From Dermatemys mawii (lineage: Eukaryota; Chordata; Testudines; Dermatemydidae), in the NCBI GenBank assembly GCA_007922305.1, contig ML677334.1, forward strand, positions 21,935,697-21,999,696: DNA of 64,000 nt. The letters are read 5' to 3'. The notes under the pieces were generated by a model, which was not told where the DNA came from, ran no database searches, and was given only the letters and a program-made list of their open reading frames with translations. Shown one piece after another: positions 58,549 through 64,000 of the stretch. Position 1 is the first letter of the stretch; each line of letters starts with the position of its first letter. The translations under genes were made by a program, and so were the position numbers.

Positions 58549-59470
58549 AGTGGTATCCAGCCTTTTTACACACAAGATCACTTTTTAAATTTAAGTACAA
58601 CCCAGGATCTGCCCCACCCCACCTACTCCATCCCTCCTCCCTCCATTGCTTACTCTCTCCCATCCTCACTCACTTTCATTGGGCGGGATTGGGAGTGGGT
58701 GTGGGCTCTGGGCTAGGGCCAAAGGGTTCGGAGTGTGAGTGGGAACTCCGAGCTGAGCCTGGGGCAGGGGGGTTGAGATTCAAGAGAGGGTGAGGGGTGC
58801 AAGCTCTGGAAGGGAGTGTGGGTGCAGGAGGGGGCTCCGGGCTGGGTAGGGGCTGGGTGCAGGAGGGAGTGCAATGTGTGGGCTCTGGGAGGGCATTTGG
58901 GTGCAGGAAGGGACTCTGGGCTGGGGCAGAGTGTTGGGGATGCAGGAGGGAGTAAGAGATGCTGGCTCCAGGAGGGGGCTCAGGGCTGAGGATTGGGGTG
59001 TGGCCTCCGACCAGGCTGCACTTACCTCAGGCGGATCCAACTCAGCAGCGCAGCAGGGCTAAGGCAGGCTCCCTGCCTGCCCTGGCCCCACACTGTTCCC
59101 AGAAGTGGCAAACATGACCCTGCAGCCCCCCAGGGGGGGCACGTGGCTCTGTGTGCTGCTCCTGCCTGCAAACACTGTCCCCACAGCTCACATTAGCTGC
59201 AGTTCCCCGTTCCCAGCCAGTGGGAGCTGCGGGGACAGTGCTTGCAGGCAGGAGCAGCATGCAGAGCCACGTGCCCCCCACCTTCCTGGGGGACCGCGGG
59301 TGTGTGCTGGCCACTTCCGGAAGTGGCGTGGGGCTGGGGAAAGTAGGGAGTCTGCCTTAGCCCTGTTGTGCCACCGGACTTTTAGTGGCTGGAGATTGTG
59401 ATCAACTGGCAGAGGCTCCAGGATCGACCAGTTGATTCCAGTCTGCAGGTTAGTGACCATTGACTTAGAC
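58549..59470. mobile_element. Non-autonomous hAT-like element with G-rich minisatellite
   Basis: The left end ACAGTGGTATCCAGCCTTTT pairs with the right end read backwards, TCAATGGTCACTAACCTG. Flanking 8-mers ttctagaa and acttagac are only loosely alike. The right part shares GCAGCGCAGCAGGGCTAAGG-type sequence with 25895-26545. It contains an internal inverted duplication of GTGGGAGCTGCGGGGACAG-type sequence near 59170-59290. Confidence 0.6.
58780..59000. repeat. Degenerate G-rich minisatellite
   Basis: Repeated TGCAGGAGGG followed by variants of GGCTCTGGGCTGGGG. Unit length varies. Confidence 0.6.
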
Positions 59471-62329
59471 CAAAGGAAACTCAAAATATCCACCGCAGCA
59501 AACCCGATTCTGGCTGAAGGCTGACTGTGGGGATAGGGTGGGAGTGATTTGTCTTGTTTTAGAAATAGCTCTGTTTCTCTGGCACTAAAAGGTTTCAAAA
59601 TTACCATATTTGGTGTCTCTGACTCCTGTCATAAGCTAGATCACCCAAATCCTGATTCCTCAGACTCTTTTGAATAACATAATTTATGCGGCTATTTCTT
59701 GGTGTTTTTTTATATCTACATATTAGATGTCTTATTTCATCCTATTCACGTTTATAATTTGCTCTATGAGCTTTTCAGAGCTCTCTGGGAACTTTTCAGA
59801 CTGTTCCTCAAGGTCTAAGAGCAAATACTTTAACAGGAATGCAATCTCTTTTGTGGATTCTTGACTTTTCAGTGTACAAATGTAAGATGTCATTAACAGC
59901 CTCCATTGGTCTCCCACCAGAAGGCCTTCCTATTTTAAAATTACACTCTGATGTGGGTGGATAATTGAATACATTTATGAGCACCCCAGAATGCTCAAGA
60001 CAATGAGATGACTGCTGCTTCTGTGTACTACCCCAAGAGGCACTTTAGGACATATCCTGTAGGAATGCTCTGCCATTAAAAAACTTGGGAGGAGCTTTAT
60101 TCCAAGATTTACTCATCATCTAATTGAATATCTGACTCTTACCACATACTTGTATCAATTCCAAAGTCACTGGACCTCATGAATACTAGGTTTTCTATGT
60201 CTCCCTACTGGCTAAAAACTAGTGCTGAAGAGATGGAAGGTCTCAGCATTCTGATACCTAGAGGATTCGGCTTTTGTGAGATTTATGGTATGGCTACCTT
60301 GGCTGGCAAGGCTTAACAGATTCAAAAACATATACTTTCTTTTCCTTATGATGATCATCCATAAACCTGAGTATGATTAATCATTCATCCCTTGTTACGT
60401 ACTGTAAACCTTTATATAATTCTTTCACTTAAATATCCTTCATTCATGAAAAAGTTCCAGATCACTTTCCTATCTTTCTTCCCTTCTGGTCTCTCACAGC
60501 CAGTTCATACCTTATTTACTTCTGGGGTGCAGCCCCTCTTCCTTAGATTAATTATATAACCATGTATCCCTACTAATATCCAATAAAATATTTAATTAAA
60601 AGGATTCCCATAGCACAGCTACTGAAAGAAACATTCCTTCATTGGCATGGTGTGGACTAGATGACGAGGTTGTTCTTCCTCTATTGTCAGTAATTCTTTG
60701 GGACATATACCCTTCAGATGTATCAATGTCCATTCAGACTGTCAACAGGAAATTAATTCCAACCATAGTGACTTTTGTGATTTGAATACCTTTCCACTAA
60801 TAACTGGACTCAGCTCACAAAATTCATTTCACAGATAAATCATTCTAACCCTTTCAAAGTGTCGTACTCTGTACTGTCTCATGTTTTCTATTCCTTGCCA
60901 TCTGTAGGTCAGAAAATAGCTAACTCCTTCAACAAACTAGGAGCTCTGTGACTTTCAATCATTTTAATAGTCAATTACAGTCAAGAATATTTGTTTTTCC
61001 CCTTCCTCTGACATAGATTCAATCCATCACAGATCAGTCATTGTGGTCTTGCAGAAACTGCACACAAAACTCCCAGCATAGCCATTAGTGTCACATAATA
61101 AGCCATTTATAGTCTTTTATTAATTGAATATTCACTTAATGTACTAAAAGTGAACACTGTTAGTGTGTCTTCAGGCCTGTATTAAAGCTGGATAGATAGC
61201 TAGATTACATGTAGAAAGGCTTGTGACTTGAACGTGAGCCAGTCGTCACATGAATAACTATATCAAACTTCAGACTTCAGCCTTCGTAAACAAAACCATG
61301 TTAGCATGCCCTACTTTAATTTTACTTAATCAATTTTAAACTAACCTCCAGTAAGTGTTTCGTATCTGATGGCAAATCAAAAAGTTGTAAATGTTAAAAA
61401 ATAAAGTAAACCATTTACAACCACATTCTGATACTCTTATCTGTAATGAGTAGTTCCTCACTCTTCCAGTAGCCTCATTTACGTCCATAGGACCACTCAA
61501 GGAACAAGGCACTATTTAACATGATTCAAAGTATAAGATTCTGATCCTAATTATTTGGAATAATATTTGTATTTATCAGTCTTCAGAAAAACAAAAAGAC
61601 AGTATAGTTTTGTTTTCTACGAGCCAAGTGCATGTATGAGTAAATAAAACAAGTGTTTCAAGAAGAAATATCCTTCTTAAAAGACAGAAGTAACTTTTTT
61701 CAAGCAAAAGGATAAATGGTATATTAAAGTTACCCCGGAAAACTCTACTCAAACTAAGACAGCTAGTAAAGCTAATCAGCACATACTGATTGCTTCTTTG
61801 CAAGTGCTGCTGGGATTTTTTGCATTTTCTTTTGCATAATTCAGTATCTGATTTTAATAACATAAAGAACTATTTACAGTTCCCTCACCCAAAGAATACC
61901 TCTAGTCATGAGAATTTTGCTCCCTTCAGAAGAACTTAGCTACTTCAATAATTACCACTAAATCTCTCAGCGTGCAAAATAAGAGAACTGAACTACACCG
62001 TAAAAAAGGTCATTCTCTACTCTCCATTCATCTTGATATTCTTCATTGCTGTGTAAGCAGTAATAGACATTATTATGATTCATGTAGAAGGAGCTCTCAG
62101 CTACACACTGGCTCCAGAAATTCTTCCTAAAATAAGAAGCATAATTAGAGACAATAAATAGCAGAAATATGAAGCCATTTAGAATTTCTGGTTCTAGACT
62201 GAATGCTCCCTATGCACTTGTTCAAATGCATAGCTGCACCGGTACTGATTCCTAATGTGATCAGACAGGTTTAGCAACTTGTTTAATATATAGGCCATGG
62301 TTTGCTATCTTGTTTACTTACACCATCTT
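59471..62329. other. No recognised gene
   Basis: Long anonymous AT-rich stretch; no repeat or gene recognised. Confidence 0.5.
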
Positions 62330-62410
62330 TTGTCTCAATCCAGCAAAGCACTTAAGCATGTATGTAAATTTAAGCACTTGCATAGTTCCATTATTGCCCA
62401 TTGAGGATCA
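62330..62410 (-). repeat. Old dispersed repeat, relative of 2205-2340
   Basis: CAATCCAGCAAAGCACTTAA and AAATTTAAGCACTTGCATAG are the reverse of words at 2240-2330. Confidence 0.4.
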
Positions 62411-62789
62411 CAGTTACTACTCACAGGCTTTTTCCCAGATAGAACATAAATAGTATTGCAGTTACATGAAAATAAAAATGAATCACACAGTAGGTCTGTG
62501 CCTTTATCTTGTTTTAGCTCACCATACTATTAAATAAATATCCCTAAAGAGGCCTTTCTTTTTCCTTCCTCTGCCATTAATGCCTGTGTGCTTACAATTG
62601 ACTCATTTTGGCCTACTGGAACAGTTAGCCCTATTTCAGTTGAAACATTTTAAAACTAACTAAACAATATTCAGTGCAAGATCTTTTTTCCCAAGCTAAT
62701 TGAAAATTTAAGATCAAATTTTGCTTTCAGTGATGGCTATGTAACTCCACTGGTTTGGGATTGCAGAAGTATAACTAAGCAGATTAGGG
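62411..62789. other. No recognised gene
   Basis: Anonymous DNA. Confidence 0.5.
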
Positions 62790-63012
62790 CCAGAGACTGA
62801 CAGGGAGAGACGAAATAAATAAATAAATAAAAATATCAGGGTTTTGTTGTTAAAAAGTCTATAGTGAATCAAGACTGACCTGTGTGTCGCTGTTGTTATA
62901 TCTATACAATAGGGATAATGATGGTACCCTCCTTTGTAAAGTGCTTTGAGATCCATGCATGAAAACCAGTATATCAGAGCTAGGTATTATTTATTTATTT
63001 ATTTATTTCTCA
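62790..63012 (+). repeat. MIR-like SINE 3' end with (AAAT)n and (TTTA)n
   Basis: CCTTTGTAAAGTGCTTTGAG and GAGCTAGGTATTATTTATTT match the 3' end of reptile MIR-like SINEs. The microsatellite (AAAT)n is at 62813-62832 and (TTTA)n at 62985-63008. Confidence 0.6.
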
Positions 63013-63415
63013 TCACAGTGAGCATTGACAATAGCATTCTGGGTGTCCTCAAGAAACAGAGAGACAATTTGTGCCCTGGTTTTCTTTATATGTCTTCTGT
63101 TCTTTCTGAAGGAATGATGCTCAGGGCTCTTTATGAATCCATGATCCTAATGCAAAATAAGTGTGAGAGCTAGAAAGTAAGTATTCTCTGTTATGGGACA
63201 TGGTTATGAGATGACTTACTGTAGCAGATATGATCAAAACTAAGGCAGATCATTTTCAAAGAATTTTGCAAAACTCACCTGGTTTTTAAAGGTTTTTCTG
63301 CAATTATCATATGCAAAGTGTTAAATTAAAAAAAACAAGTGAGTAAATGAATCTGAGAGGGTGTATTATAGAATTACAGTGTTATCTGCTATGCAACACT
63401 TTCAGTATTAGCCAC
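63013..63415. other. No recognised gene
   Basis: Anonymous DNA before the Harbinger element. Confidence 0.5.
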
Positions 63416-63418
63416 TTA

Positions 63419-64000
63419 GGGTATGTGTACACTATGAAATTAGATCAATTTTATAGAAGTCAATTTTTGGAAGCGATTTTATACAGTCTGTTGTGTGTGT
63501 CCCCACTAAGCACATTAAGTCGGCGGAGTATGTCCTCAATACCATGGCTAGCATCAACTCGCAGAGCGGTGCACTGTGGGTAGCTATCCCACAGTCCCCG
63601 CAGTCTCCGCTGCGCATTGGAATTCTGGGTTAAGCTCCCAATGCCTGATGGGGCAAAAACACTGTTGCAGGTGATTTTGAGTACATGTCATCAGTCTCCC
63701 CTCCCTTCGTACCTCCTTCCATGAAAGCAATGGCAGACAATCATTTCGCGCCTTTTTTTCTGGATTATCTTTGCATATGCCCCAGCACTGCAAGCATGGA
63801 GCCCACTCAGCTCACCACCGCTGTTGTGAGCATTGTAAACACCTTGTGCATTATCCTGCAGTATGTGCAGAACCTGACTAAGAGACACCATCAGGAGGTC
63901 AACTGTGATGAGGACATGGACACAGACATTCCTGAAAGCACACAATGTGGCAATTGTAACATCATGGCAGCAATGGGGCAGGTTCATACAGTGGAACACC
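63419..64000 (+). mobile_element. PIF/Harbinger element with coding capacity, cut by window end
   Basis: The left terminus GGGTATGTGTACACTATGAA follows a TTA (63416-63418), the TWA target of this superfamily. Subterminal sequence has TCAATTTTATAGAAGTC and a further AAGCGATTTTATACAG. The right half is beyond the window. Confidence 0.7.
63796..64000 (+). CDS. Partial N-terminal frame of the Harbinger element's gene
   Basis: From ATG at 63796 the frame is open for 68 codons to the window edge: MEPTQLTTAVVSIVNTLCII, then a charged segment with KRHHQEVNCDEDMDTDIPES and an IMAAMGQVH stretch. From memory, frames starting this way precede the DDE nuclease domain in turtle Harbinger elements (HARBI1-like transposases); the catalytic domain itself would lie outside the window. 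The start was chosen as the first ATG of the uninterrupted frame; the frame is also open upstream to an earlier ATG at 63730 (MADNHFAPFF), an alternative start. The lack of any stop in at least 90 codons on an element of this kind suggests a fairly young copy. Function is assigned by the element's terminus, so it is inference until the downstream sequence is seen. Confidence 0.6.
   Translation, partial: MEPTQLTTAVVSIVNTLCIILQYVQNLTKRHHQEVNCDEDMDTDIPESTQCGNCNIMAAMGQVHTVEH

Noticed and set aside
59188..59607. 139-codon minus-strand frame
   Set aside because: Falls in the GC-rich right part of the hAT-like element at 58549-59470.
62813..63008. Tandem AAAT and TTTA tracts as a possible structured array
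   Set aside because: Ordinary microsatellites at the edges of a MIR-like SINE; no spacer-repeat pattern as in CRISPR.

Overview
The window reads as vertebrate nuclear DNA, most likely from a turtle or another non-avian sauropsid. It is AT-rich, has no dense gene array, and is packed with CR1 LINEs of several subfamilies, MIR-like SINEs, PIF/Harbinger and hAT miniature elements, pogo-like TA-flanked elements and LTR-like sequences. Birds have few such DNA transposons. The species assignment is inference from repeat content. I found no convincing host exon, tRNA, rRNA or CRISPR array, so this is intergenic DNA or a long intron. Every coding stretch I can support belongs to a mobile element.

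Layout: 1-9 kb holds Harbinger-type MITEs (30-314, 3391-3569, a chain of three at 4044-5135, 7697-8019) and an hAT-like element (7009-7293). 9.3-13.6 kb has an inverted-repeat element, two related LTR-like units (9657-10848 and 12895-13608), the first carrying two hAT insertions, then a MIR-like SINE and a CR1 fragment. 14-18.5 kb has a pogo-like MITE, a Harbinger MITE and a decayed hAT with transposase remnants.

19.8-22.3 kb is the most interesting unit: a ~2.5 kb DNA transposon with ~98-bp imperfect terminal inverted repeats, a 512-codon open frame plus a frameshifted N-terminal piece, and four exact copies of the 9-mer TGATGCAAT/ATTGCATCA upstream of the gene, spaced about 20, 21 and 31 bp apart. 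A candidate solo LTR follows it.

24-29.2 kb has a CR1 fragment and a degraded minus-strand non-LTR retrotransposon with endonuclease and YADD reverse-transcriptase remnants. 30-34.3 kb has an hAT with an internal minisatellite, then a probable minus-strand LTR split by a fold-back hAT (32003-33420, perfect 8-bp target duplication) that itself holds a CR1 copy and a tiny pogo-like MITE. 34.3-42.4 kb is mostly featureless.

42.5-48.3 kb is one long minus-strand CR1 (RT box FADD at 43800-43811) carrying an hAT, a SINE-like repeat, a pogo-like element with another element inside it, and a second CR1 fragment. 49-59.5 kb holds MIR, CR1, LINE and hAT copies. At 63419 a Harbinger element with an open 5' reading frame begins and runs off the window edge.

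The parts do not form one pathway. They record layered invasions whose order can be read from the nesting.
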